Of a stretch of 64,000 bases of DNA, positions 9,823 to 19,123 are shown piece by piece (position 1 is the stretch's first letter; each line of letters opens with the position of its first letter). The DNA comes from Malus domestica (taxonomy: Eukaryota; Streptophyta; Magnoliopsida; Rosales; Rosaceae): NCBI RefSeq assembly GCF_042453785.1, contig NC_091669.1, positions 12,164,501-12,228,500 on the forward strand. Reading direction: 5' to 3'. The position numbers and the translations under genes were made by a program. The notes under the pieces were generated by a model that was given only the letters and a program-made list of their open reading frames with translations, had not been told where the DNA came from and ran no database searches.

Positions 9823-12160
9823 TGTTACACCCACCCCTACTTATAAATGTAATTATGTAATTATCCCTAATAATTAATAGAATTATCAATTTAGCCCTTA
9901 TACTTTTACCCAATCCAGATCTGAAAAAGGGATTCTTTCTATCCCTAAGCTGCCATTCGGCAACACCCCAGCTCTCCTCACTTTTCTCTTTCAGTCCCTC
10001 ACCCAGAGGTCCTTCTCTATCTCTCTCTCTTTCAAAACCCACTCATCTCTCTTCCTCTTTCACCATGAACATACACACACACACACACAGTTGCACCACC
10101 TGCTCGAGGGAGACACCACCCTCATCACTATCAAAACCTCATCTTTCTCTCGTCCCAGTGAAGATGGCGGAACCCCAAGAACCTCCGACGAGTTTTCCTT
10201 CATTTTTCCTGTTAGGTAAGTTTCGAGTTTCCTCTATCCGTGTTAGATTGATGCTTTGATGTGGTTTATTGAGTTTTACCTCGTTATTTCCAAGGTTTTA
10301 GAATGAGATTGGCCCAGGGGAAGCTTACCCATCTCCGGTGAGCTCGTGGTTGTTGAGGAGATTTTCGATCACCTCCGGTCGTTCTACGACAAACCAAAGT
10401 ATAGACTTACTCATCTCTCTCTTTCCTCTTCATGTTGGTAACTAGATCGGACCCTAAAGACCACTTTTGCAGTCGACTAGAGTTGGGAAAGCTCCGACAT
10501 TCTTCTCCGATGCAACCAAGGCCTTTCAGGCCGTTTCTTAAACCCACGGGCCTTAAGCCTGTTTTGTTTCAGCCTAAGATTTTATTTTTTATTTTTTATT
10601 TAAAATTCCTTAAGACCTAAAGGCCTCAAGGCTATGTCCGCAAACCCAAAACCCTTTCCAGTGTGGCCCTTGGGCCGTGTGGGTTTGAGCTGAACCCAGA
10701 GAGCTCCTAACCCAATCCTTTAAACCCATTTCCCTTATTTCTCTAAACCCATTAACCCTAATCTAAACCCAAACCCTTGGGCCCAAACCCAAACCCTAAA
10801 TCGGGTTAACTGGTTTAACCATGACCTGTTGACTTTGACCCCGTCTGATCGTTGACTCGATCAACGGTCATCATTGACTTTGACTTTGATCGGTCAACGA
10901 TCATCGTTGACTTTGACTTTGACTTTGATCGGTCAACGATCAACGTTGACTTTGACCGTTGACTTTTCAGGTTTTAGTCCAGGACCTTTCCAAGGCTAAT
11001 TTCGACGTTCTGGACCCGTTTTTGAAGTCTGTTTTCCTAAATTCAATCGTTTGAGTAGAGTTTGACTAAATGTACCCTTTATGTGAATAGGTGCAATTAT
11101 TAGCAGTGATTCTATTATTCCTTTTTGGTACGGCTTTGCACCAACGATGTACGATGAGTGGACCCCTTCAAAAATGCATGTTTTGATAGTAGAAATGCAT
11201 ACATGAAAAGCATGATTTAATGATTATGTTCTATGAAACGCTTTGAGATAACATGCTTATTGAGGCTAGAATGAATTACTACTATTTTTCTTATAACCCG
11301 TGTTCTTATAGAATATCTGATGGATGACGATATGATATTTTAGAACACCTCTTTATAATATAGATGATGGATGACTTTATACTATGAAGTTGCTTTTCAA
11401 TATACGTATGTTCAATGGTTTTGTAGTGGTCCTTATTCCGCTACAGGACGTAGGGATAGATTTCGGTCCATCCCGGGCGACGATTTGGTGTAGGCATAGG
11501 GCCTGGAGTGTGTTTCCTCTGGCTATTTAGCATAGGGACGGGCGCCAGCATGGGGCCTGAAGTGTATTTTTCTCTAACTGTCTGCTCAGAGACAGGGAGC
11601 CGGCATGGGGCCTAGGGGTTATCGGACTTTCACTAGTGATTATTATATATACAAGTTATGATTTGAGACATTGCACGACATGCTAGGTTTCGGAAAACCT
11701 ATGTTTATCATTATATATGTGTTTTCATAAAACCTGGGGGTTAGTACATTTAATAACTGTTTTACTATATATATGTATATATATCAACTTGGTCCACTCA
11801 TGTTTGTTTTGGGCCCCTTTTAGGACCTTATAACGAGGAATACAATCTGAGCTACGAGGAATTTCCCTACCAGTGATTTCGTGTTATATCTTCTCTGCTT
11901 CGGCACCTATTGTAATAGCATTTCTCTATCTTGAATTTTCGCTTGTATTCTGTATTAGACGTATGCTCTGAACATGTTATGCCTTATCCTAATTTTAATA
12001 GTTAGCATTTGAACTTTGATATTGTGTTATTAGTCTCTATTGCATGTTTTAGCATATTTATCAGCATTTGTTTAAATTAAATGACTTTCGTCACCCTTCG
12101 AGTGTCGGCCAGCATGTGACCATCCCAATGTCCCGAAGATATCGGGATCGGGGCATGTCA
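9823..12160 (+). repeat. 3' LTR of the chromovirus remnant (2.34 kb)
   Basis: The LTR runs from TGTTACACCCACCCC to GGGGCATGTCA and follows pol and the polypurine tract directly. No matching 5' LTR is in the window, consistent with a 5'-truncated copy. It contains a (CA)n tract near 10074-10089, a block rich in AAACCC near 10720-10800, and an array of TTGAC motifs at 10829-10963. Sequence downstream (12161 on) returns to the LARD interior. Confidence 0.75.
10829..10963 (+). promoter_or_regulatory. Dense TTGAC (W-box core) array inside an LTR
   Basis: About 135 bp contain eleven TTGAC cores on the plus strand, each followed by C or T, plus two GGTCAA on the opposite strand. TTGAC(C/T) is the WRKY factor W-box. 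The array is built from repeated GACTTTGACTTTGATCGGTCA-like phrases, so it probably grew by short tandem duplication. Binding by WRKY proteins is inferred from the motif only. Confidence 0.5.
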
Positions 12161-13702
12161 CTCTGTCTGCTTAATCTGGTTTGTAAAGGGTGACCTACTC
12201 AGGTTGGCCACGTTTTTAGGGAGGGCATTGTCAGTAGTGTCAATGCACTGGAATATGCGCAGTTGCTCTGCTACGAGCCTTTGTACTTCCTCATGGATTT
12301 ACGTATGGTAAGGCAGTGGAGCATCCAGCTACCCCCGGTGTTAACATGCCGGTCCATGTTGCTATTCGGCGTGTCCTGCTCATTTGTGCTCTGGTTGCGG
12401 TGCACGTGGTTCGCCTTGTGTTGGTTACCTTCGTTCTAGGCGAGGGCAGCCAATGGAACTTGAGCTGGACTACTCTCGTGCTCTTCTCTCGGCGTCATAC
12501 GGCTGCCTACTCCATTGCCTCGTAGGAGAATCTCCTTGTGGGCCTAGCCTTATGTGGACAATTTGCCTAGAATGTCCTGACTGCTCATCGGAGTGTGGAC
12601 CCAACCTCAAATGCACACTGACTTGTGAGCTAAGTTGGGAATGAACATTTTTCTATGCATTTGGGTAGGAGAAGACGTTTCCCTGAGGGCCTAAATGAGA
12701 GTGCACACTACCCGAATGCACGGTTCGTGGCAGGTTGAGCAACTTTTTGCCAGGACGTCGCTGGAATAAGTCACGTTCTTCTGCCCTTATCCTGCCTCAA
12801 GACACCTCATCTGGGGCGCACTGCATCTCGATGCGCTCAAAGAGTTAGTTCACCAAGGTGGTATGCTGCATGAGGGCGTTCGTCAAATTGGCGACCTACT
12901 AGGGCAAGTAGTGCTCGCCATTTGGATTGGAAAAGCTTGGAAAATGGGCGTCTCCTTGAGTGGTAGAAGTATAGTGGACTGTAGGTACAAAAGTTGAGCC
13001 CAAAGCAGGTAGTCCTGCAGAAAAGTGGGGTGTAAGTAACCCTAAATCGATTGCGGGGCCCGTGGTCGAAATCTGGATCATTGGAGGTGGCCTTAAAATG
13101 GGTTTGGTCGCGGAGCGCATTGGACCGGCGCCTGCTTATCTTGGATCTATATGGCCGTGGGCCTTCCTGGCCGTTGGGCTGCCACATCTTGGCCTGCTAG
13201 CTGAGTGGCTTGGGTTTAGGTTTGGGCTTCGGCTCACTGAGCTGCCTGGCTAGCAGTAGTTGCCGAATTCTAGGCTCGGGTTCGGGCCTGCTGTGTAACA
13301 AGGCCTACTGCTGCATTGGGCTGGGCCTCCTACCCAGGGGCTTGGAAGTGGTTCTGGGCCTCCTGCCTAATGTTTGGTAGAAGTGGTGTCGTGGCTTCTG
13401 GGTCTCGGTGATGATGATGGTGACGTGGCTCCGTGGTGGTCGGGCTCCTCCTGTCGTCGCATTAAGCCTTGAGGATCTCCGTCGTGAGGTTATGTCATCG
13501 TCTCCACTCTTCGGTCCAAATCCTTCCACATATGGGGTTCCATTCGTCGTAGTTTCTGAATTTCCTACCATTGTATCCTTTCTCCAGGGATTGATCAAGA
13601 AACTTTTCTAGGAAAAATTAATTGATGCAACGTGTGAGAAATTCAACGTAATAGAAAATTCAAGAAACTAATGCGAGAGGCTTATTCGAGTATTTTGAAT
13701 CG
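12161..13702 (-). other. LARD interior downstream of its primer-binding region
   Basis: This GC-richer stretch follows the 5' LTR of the LARD in element sense, where gag would normally lie. Minus-strand open frames at 13305-13598 (97 residues, Arg/Pro/Thr-rich) and 12837-13187 have no domain I recognise. I regard them as degenerate gag-position sequence or chance frames. Confidence 0.3.
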
Positions 13703-13724
13703 GCTCTCAATGAAAGCACCAATT
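13703..13724 (-). other. Primer-binding-like site of the LARD element
   Basis: Immediately inside the 5' LTR (element sense) the sequence reads TTGGTGCTTTCATTGAGAG. Its position fits a primer-binding site. I cannot name the matching tRNA without a search. Confidence 0.4.
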
Positions 13725-14194
13725 TGTCGATGCAAATTTCCGTTGTAAAGTGTTTAAGGCTTTTTAGGGTTGCAAAAAGCTCCCCAAAATTGGTAGAATA
13801 TGGGGTATTTATAGGGCTAGGGCCGGCCATATAGGGTTTAATGGAGAAATATTCTCTAAATATTCCCAAGATATTTAATAGGAGATAATATATTGAGATA
13901 ATAGGGTAATAATCCTTAATTGATTTAAATTAGGATTACTTATTTGATTGAGGTCAATCTTCAATTAGGAATGTATTAAAGATAGGATTTGGGTAATTAA
14001 TCCTTATCTTTAATTCCTTGCCATGGGCAGGTGAGCTGTGGGCAGTTGTGTTCAGCTGCTGAGTTCTTCATGGATGTGAGCTGCGCGTGGGAGAATCTGA
14101 GAAGTCTGTCTATTTATTGAGGGCAATCTTGTTTTTCTTGAATAAAAGTCCACGTGTCGCCTTTAGAATTTTTGGGATTATTTTAGGCTCTACA
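13725..14194 (-). repeat. 5' LTR of the LARD element (470 bp)
   Basis: This copy pairs with 2856-3452 and is shorter by one internal segment of about 130 bp. It ends at TACA (14191-14194) and is followed by the target duplication ACACT. Confidence 0.75.
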
Positions 14195-14199
14195 ACACT

Positions 14200-14911
14200 C
14201 ACTGAGTAATGGAAAGAAGTTTAAAACCAAATCTGCAATACCGTTAACATTGAACGAAATCAAAATCTCTTTCTATGATTTCATTTATATCCACAATTAA
14301 ACTAAATTACCCATAGTAAATTTAAAAGCCTTTTAAATCTTTCTTTCAATTGTTTCTCTTTTAAATTGCTTCAAAGTGTAGCCATAGATCGAATAAATTT
14401 GTGACTCACACTTCTAGAGCACTTTTCACATTCCATCAACCAAATGAGAGAATTTATATATCACGACTTTAACGGTCAATGAAATTAAACCTTATTAATC
14501 ACATAACCATGAGAATATGTGCGCTTCATTAGTTTTGTTAGCAAGATCAAATCCACAACGACAACTCATGACTATGGCAACCAAACTAATCAAATTTGTA
14601 ATTACAAACTTTGTCCATCAATTCTTTTCATCAAACGGAAAAACACAACTGGAAAATTGTTTATATTAAACAAATCAAAATCTCATTCCATAATTTTATT
14701 CATATCCTCCCATAATAAATGAAGAAATCTTCATGGTTTTTCCACCATTCCATTTCTAATGACTTTCATAAATAATAAAATTTCTAACCATCATTCGCAT
14801 TGGCCATACAAACATAAAGAATTTCTAAATATAATCATCATTGACCAAACAAAATTTTTTCCACGAGTTTCTTTTTATCCAAGCTAGTAACTAACAGTCT
14901 GGAAGGAATCG
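14200..14911. other. Interior of the outer LTR element, right part
   Basis: AT-rich sequence with no recognisable gene. It continues the interior interrupted at 2855. Open frames here are short and biased by composition. Confidence 0.35.
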
Positions 14912-15108
14912 TAATATCTCATATATTTAAGTTAACCAATTAGGAGCATTTTTGTCATTTCTTACTTAACAAAAAATTATACGATAAAAATAATAAAATC
15001 CGGAGACGGGATTTCACATTTTCTCCCATTCGAATTTCATAATCATAAATCAACTTATTTTCGATTTTTCTCCACATATTCGTATATTTAAATTTTCAGG
15101 GTATTACA
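14912..15108 (-). repeat. Truncated 5' LTR of the outer LTR element
   Basis: About 190 bp nearly identical to 2140-2330, ending GTATTACA. The remainder of the LTR is absent, so the 5' LTR is truncated on its inner side. Confidence 0.65.
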
Positions 15109-15297
15109 ATCTGGTTTAATTTTCTAGTAACAAGAGATGTGATAATACATTTTTAGTTAGTCACTGTGTTTTGTTTTTTTATGACTAAATCAATGAGTCA
15201 TGGGGTTTTCAATCACAACCTAGTTACAAAAGTTTTTCGTGACTAAATGTTTTACTCACAACATTTTATACTTGTAGTCACAATCTTCGTTGTGATT

Positions 15298-15320
15298 GAA
15301 AGCCTGATTTTTTGTAGTGG
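15298..15320 (-). repeat. CACTA-type terminal sequence
   Basis: Minus-strand reading gives CACTACAAAAAATCAGGC at the junction with the dioxygenase exon. It marks the precise right boundary of the carrier element. Confidence 0.6.
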
Positions 15321-15454
15321 GATCTGCTTCGTCATTAATGGGGTCTTTGTTGAACACATGCAGAAGGAATGGGGCAAGCGGGGGATTCAGCAAGCGATTT
15401 GATGCCTGTAACTTTCGAGGTCTCCATCGTTGTTTGAGTGGCCACTGCATCCAT
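15321..15454 (-). pseudogene. 2-oxoglutarate-dependent dioxygenase copy A, exon 1 remnant
   Basis: Minus-strand translation from the ATG at 15454 starts MDAVATQTTMETSKVTGIK, matching MEAVATQTTMETTKVTSIK of copy B. A frameshift follows: the downstream part HVFNKDPINDEADP is in another frame and matches MFNGDPSDEADP of copy B. The exon ends abruptly at the CACTA-type terminus at 15320. The upstream sequence, including the TATA motif, is also shared with copy B, so promoter and exon were duplicated together. The 3' exon remnant is near 0.5 kb. This copy is dead. Confidence 0.7.
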
Positions 15455-15460
15455 TGCTTC

Positions 15461-15471
15461 CTTTTTATAGA
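15461..15471 (-). promoter_or_regulatory. TATA box of dioxygenase copy A
   Basis: The minus strand reads CTATAAAAAGG just upstream of the copy A start codon. The same element with similar surroundings stands upstream of copy B at 22911-22920. Confidence 0.4.
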
Positions 15472-15579
15472 GCACTGAGTGAGAAGCTGGTGCATGCTTA
15501 TCTTCATACAACAAGTGGATTCATTTTTTTTTGTTCCAACAAACCTGCAGTGATGGAGGACCAGCTGAAGAGCCATCCT

Positions 15580-16160
15580 TGGGTCTCAATTATGAATCGT
15601 CGGTAAACGAAAAACCTGATACTTCCGAGGAGCGTCCAAAGAGGAAGAATAAAATACCCATCAAGTTCCAAGATTATTGCACTTAATGGTTGTACCTAGA
15701 AGTTGGTTCTTCCTTTTCCTTCTTATTTACTATTTCAAGTTTCATTTTCAAGTTTAAATCAGGTGTATTTGAGAAGTTGAGTAATGAAGTTTGAATAGAA
15801 TTTTACCCCATTGAGTTAGCTTCCTACAGCTTCTCTTTTCTTAGCTTGCGGATTGTATTCCCCTTTTTCCTTTCTGCTGCAGTTTCTACGTGAACTGCAT
15901 TATGCAGGCTGCAGCTTAACAAAATTATCATTGATTAAATTAATACACTGCACAACATATAAATAATCTTTTGTCCCAGCCCATCTTAATAAAAAAATTC
16001 ATGCATGGTTATCACAGCCGCACGAAGAAGAATGTTAGAGTGTAAGATATGTAGAGAAACGAAAATTAAGGGGAGAAGAAAGAGATTGAGAGAGAATCAA
16101 TGAAAAACAGAATACCAAATCTTAATTCAAACGTTATTTGCTTCTAATGTATACTTATTC
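15580..16160. other. Intergenic sequence between dioxygenase copies A and B
   Basis: No gene recognised. Sequence upstream of copy A runs into AT-rich spacer with short repeats. Confidence 0.35.
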
Positions 16161-16164
16161 AAAA

Positions 16165-16598
16165 GGTTAAGTAAGAATAACTACCTAACCTTTTAGAGTG
16201 ATTTTAAATTAGTCATTCGTTAGGTCGTCAGTGTTAAGTGATGACTTTACCAACATTAAGTGATAATTTTTCTAGCATTAAAAGATGAGGTGGACAAATA
16301 CTAAAGTTGGTCCCTACTAATCGTAGTCTTTGGAGCTTTAATTCTCCAAATCGACTCTTTTTAGTTAAGTTAAGTTGTAAATTTGCTTAGTTAAGCTACG
16401 TTCATTTGGAAATTCAAAACACCAAGATGACTTGAGGGTAAAAACCCGCTTTAATAACTGTCCACATCATCGCTTAACGCAACTGAACTTAACAAATGTC
16501 CACTTTTCAAAGCATTGGTAGTTATTTGGAAAGTTCTAAAAGGTTGGGATCAATTCGGAATTACCCCTAACAAGTTAGGTAATTATCTGGACTTAACC
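16165..16598. mobile_element. MITE-like element with terminal inverted repeats
   Basis: The left end reads GGTTAAGTAAGAATAACTAC and the reverse complement of the right end reads GGTTAAGTCCAGATAATTAC, followed on both sides by CTAAC. The interior is non-coding. A target duplication is not clear. Confidence 0.5.
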
Positions 16599-16845
16599 GT
16601 TATTTAAATAATAAAAATAAATCATATTATATCTCAACAATTCAAAGTGAATAAATCTAATGGTTTAAGACTTGCGTTAAAACTAGCGTCTTTTTTATGT
16701 TGCCACAAATCCGATCCATATGTAAGATTTTATTTTTTTTTCAATAATAAGATTAAGTGCAAAAAAGAGAGTCAATGATGCACAAATGCTAACATCGAAG
16801 AGTGGTAAATTATCTTAAAAGTGGGTAAATTATTTATAAAAGAAA

Positions 16846-16965
16846 GGGAAATGTTATTGACACTCCAAAAATCTCATTATACACTCCTTACAAGTGTATT
16901 TTTCTTTCATAATATAGAAGTTTGAAGTGTAGAATGAGATTTTTGAAGTTTTAATAACAATTCCC
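16846..16965. mobile_element. Short fold-back MITE (120 bp)
   Basis: The ends are inverted copies: GGGAAATGTTATTGACACTC on the left, and the complement of CTTCAAAAATCTCATTCT with terminal GGGAATTGTTATT on the right. It is non-coding. Confidence 0.55.
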
Positions 16966-18739
16966 ATAAAAATTTGATAAGTTTCTTATAATCTCACACA
17001 CACTCGTAATTTTTATTCTTCTCTATAAAGAGGAAATTATAGAAAATTAAGATACAAGGATAACTCAAAAACATGAACTAAAATCAATCATATTATAGAA
17101 GAAAACCTAAATCCACAAGGACAAGGGAATCTAAATATTACTTCCTCCTAAAGGTAGGAAATAAACACAACACCAAATTATTCCTATTTTATTCTTCAAC
17201 ACATGACACCTCGTTCGAATTTAAGGTTTTTTAGTTGTAACTTTTATTTTACGTAACAAACGAAAATGAAAGTTGCATCTTAATAATTTGGGCCTCTATA
17301 AAAGCTTATCAACTGATCAGCCTGCATGCTCATATCGTATGTGATCTAAGGTTGACTTCTGGTAGCTCTTGCCGCTCAGTTGAATTTTCATGTATTCTAT
17401 ATAGTTCATTCCAATATATTTGGGAGCTTGGCCGTGTTTTTCCAGCAACTCCGGCGCCGGTGCGATAACTGTGTCCGCAGATGGTCCATGCGAAAAGACA
17501 ACAGAGATCCTTGTAGCTTTGTTGTTCAAGGTGGCCCGATGGATCAAGCTCTTGTACTTGCCGTTAGTTAGAATGTCCATTTGGGCAAAGAAACAGTTGG
17601 GAGGGACATCAATAGTGACCCACTTTCCGCTGTGTTCGACCTGGAGGCCATTCATCTCGTTCTGGATTAGGAGAGTGAACAGGCCAGAATCAGTATGACG
17701 GGGAAGGCGCTTTCTGGCTGCGGGCAAGGCGGATAATAGTTTGCGGCGAGGATTTCAAATCCACGATCCGTGTTCATGGCATGATGTATGTAGCTGGGAT
17801 CCAATCCCAAGCTTTCTGCTATTGCTCTTGCTATCTCCAATGCTACTTGTCTTGTTTTCTGGCTAAACTTCAACGAGACCTCACTGACGCCAGCCGGTTT
17901 GCTTAGGGCATAAAACTCAGGATGTACTCTGGCCTTGAAGAAATTCCTCCACATAAGGAATTTATCCAAGTCAAGATTATAACTTGTCCCGCAATTGAAC
18001 ATCTCTAGCACATCGTTACTAGATTTGAACTCCTCCCTTTCTTCGTCTGGGAGAGTGAAAAATCCATGGCATGCATCGATCATCGCCTTCATTAAGCTCG
18101 GTGGTACTTCGTGGTTAATGGCCTGCAAACCATGATGATTAGTTAAGTATTGGTTTTATGTATAGAAAACTAATTACTACGTACCTACGGACATAGAAGT
18201 AAATAACAATAATGCTTCATAAACTGAAATAACAATAATGCTTTAGGGTTAACTTAGGGTGCCACTTAACACTAAGGTCTCGTGGTGTTTTATTTCTCTT
18301 AAGTGAGAAGTCTTTCGCTTGACTCACGTAGATGACGAGTTAGATTTCAAATTATTATGGATGAACCATTGGCTTAGCCCACAATCTACGCCTTAGTGTT
18401 AATATATCGTTGTACTAAAAATAAACAAAAATGTTGAGTAGACTCTCTCAGTAAGTGTGTGATTTCATTAGCAAGTATGTTAGTTTTATGTGTATCTAAT
18501 AACATCACTCCTGAAATAATAATTAATGGGTTGTTTAGATATAGGCCCTTGTAACTAATATTGTCTAGACAAAAACCCACCTCATATTAAACATCCAAAT
18601 AAAATCCAAAATTCAAATAGTCTGCCATGTTGGAAAATAAATGACATATCCTTATGAAATATTTACAACATAAGCCACAATGACCTAAATATGTCAATAA
18701 ATATTATTATTACTCACCTTCAATTATGCTAGCAATGAG

Positions 18740-19010
18740 CAATTGAGCTCCTGTTTTAAAACCACGTATTACAAACTATTTACCTATATTTTAAAAATTC
18801 ACTAATTTACCTACATTCTTTTGATACAAACTAATTGACCTACATTCTGTTGATACAAACTATTTACCTATATTTAAAAAAAAATCACTAATTTACATAC
18901 ATTCTTTTGTTACAAGCTAATTTATCTGCATTTTTGTAGTACATACTAATTTACCAATCTACTTATTAATTTACCTATACAAATAATACTGTCATATTAT
19001 TACTTATAAT
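18740..19010. repeat. Degenerate short tandem repeats in intron 1 of copy B
   Basis: Phrases like CTAATTTACCTACATTCTTTTGATACAAA recur with periods near 40-60 bp. They are non-coding and border the Helitron on its left. Confidence 0.45.
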
Positions 19011-19123
19011 ATCCAAAGTAATCATATACATTTTTTTCTTTACAATATCACACCTATGGGGTAGGTAAATTATTTTTACAGGATTTCTATTCTAAGTGGG
19101 TACTAACATATAGATAGGTAAAT

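Larger units (their letters stand above)
2856..14194 (-). mobile_element. LARD-type LTR retrotransposon, nested, minus strand
   Basis: Two LTR copies (2856-3452 and 13725-14194) bound this 11.3 kb element, with an exact 5-bp target duplication ACACT at 2851-2855 and 14195-14199. In element sense the LTR starts TGTAGAGCC (right copy) or TGTGGAGCC (left copy) and ends ATCGACA. A primer-binding-like sequence TTGGTGCTTTCATTGAGAG follows the right LTR, and a G-rich tract precedes the left LTR, so the element reads on the minus strand. It encodes no recognisable polymerase in that sense. It carries an antisense coiled-coil ORF (4.7-6.1 kb, plus) and holds a separate chromovirus remnant. Large non-coding derivatives of this kind are called LARDs; relation to the Tat lineage is my inference. 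Confidence 0.75.
856..15108 (-). mobile_element. LTR retrotransposon with full-length left LTR and truncated right LTR, minus strand
   Basis: The left copy (856-2330) and a right copy of its terminal ~190 bp (about 14912-15108) share nearly the same sequence, ending GGGTATTACA on the plus strand. In element sense the LTR starts TGTAATACCC and ends GGACGTTACA. Five flanking bases are ATTTG (851-855) and ATCTG (15109-15113), a target duplication with one mismatch. A purine-rich tract with GGGGATGAGAT (complement of 2331-2363) precedes the 3' LTR, as in Ty3/gypsy elements. Internal sequence (2364-2850 and 14200-14900) is AT-rich, shows degenerate short repeats and no recognisable gag or pol. A second element is inserted in it. 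Confidence 0.65.
548..15320. mobile_element. CACTA-like DNA transposon, carrier of the nested retroelements
   Basis: The right end (15320 inward, minus sense) begins CACTACAAAAAATCAGGC, the hallmark terminus of plant CACTA (En/Spm) elements, and it cuts exon 1 of dioxygenase copy A. Both arms are rich in the subterminal motif TTGTGACTAAA or its complement: left arm about 600-855, right arm about 15110-15310. The left terminus is not clear; a CACTG at 548 is the best guess. No transposase is seen between the arms, so the element is non-autonomous or gutted. The class is inferred from the terminus and repeated subterminal motifs. Confidence 0.5.

Noticed and set aside
10720-10800. Interstitial telomere repeats (AAACCC/AAACCCTAAA)
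   Set aside because: The motifs are irregular and lie in an LTR; no run of tandem CCCTAAA units.
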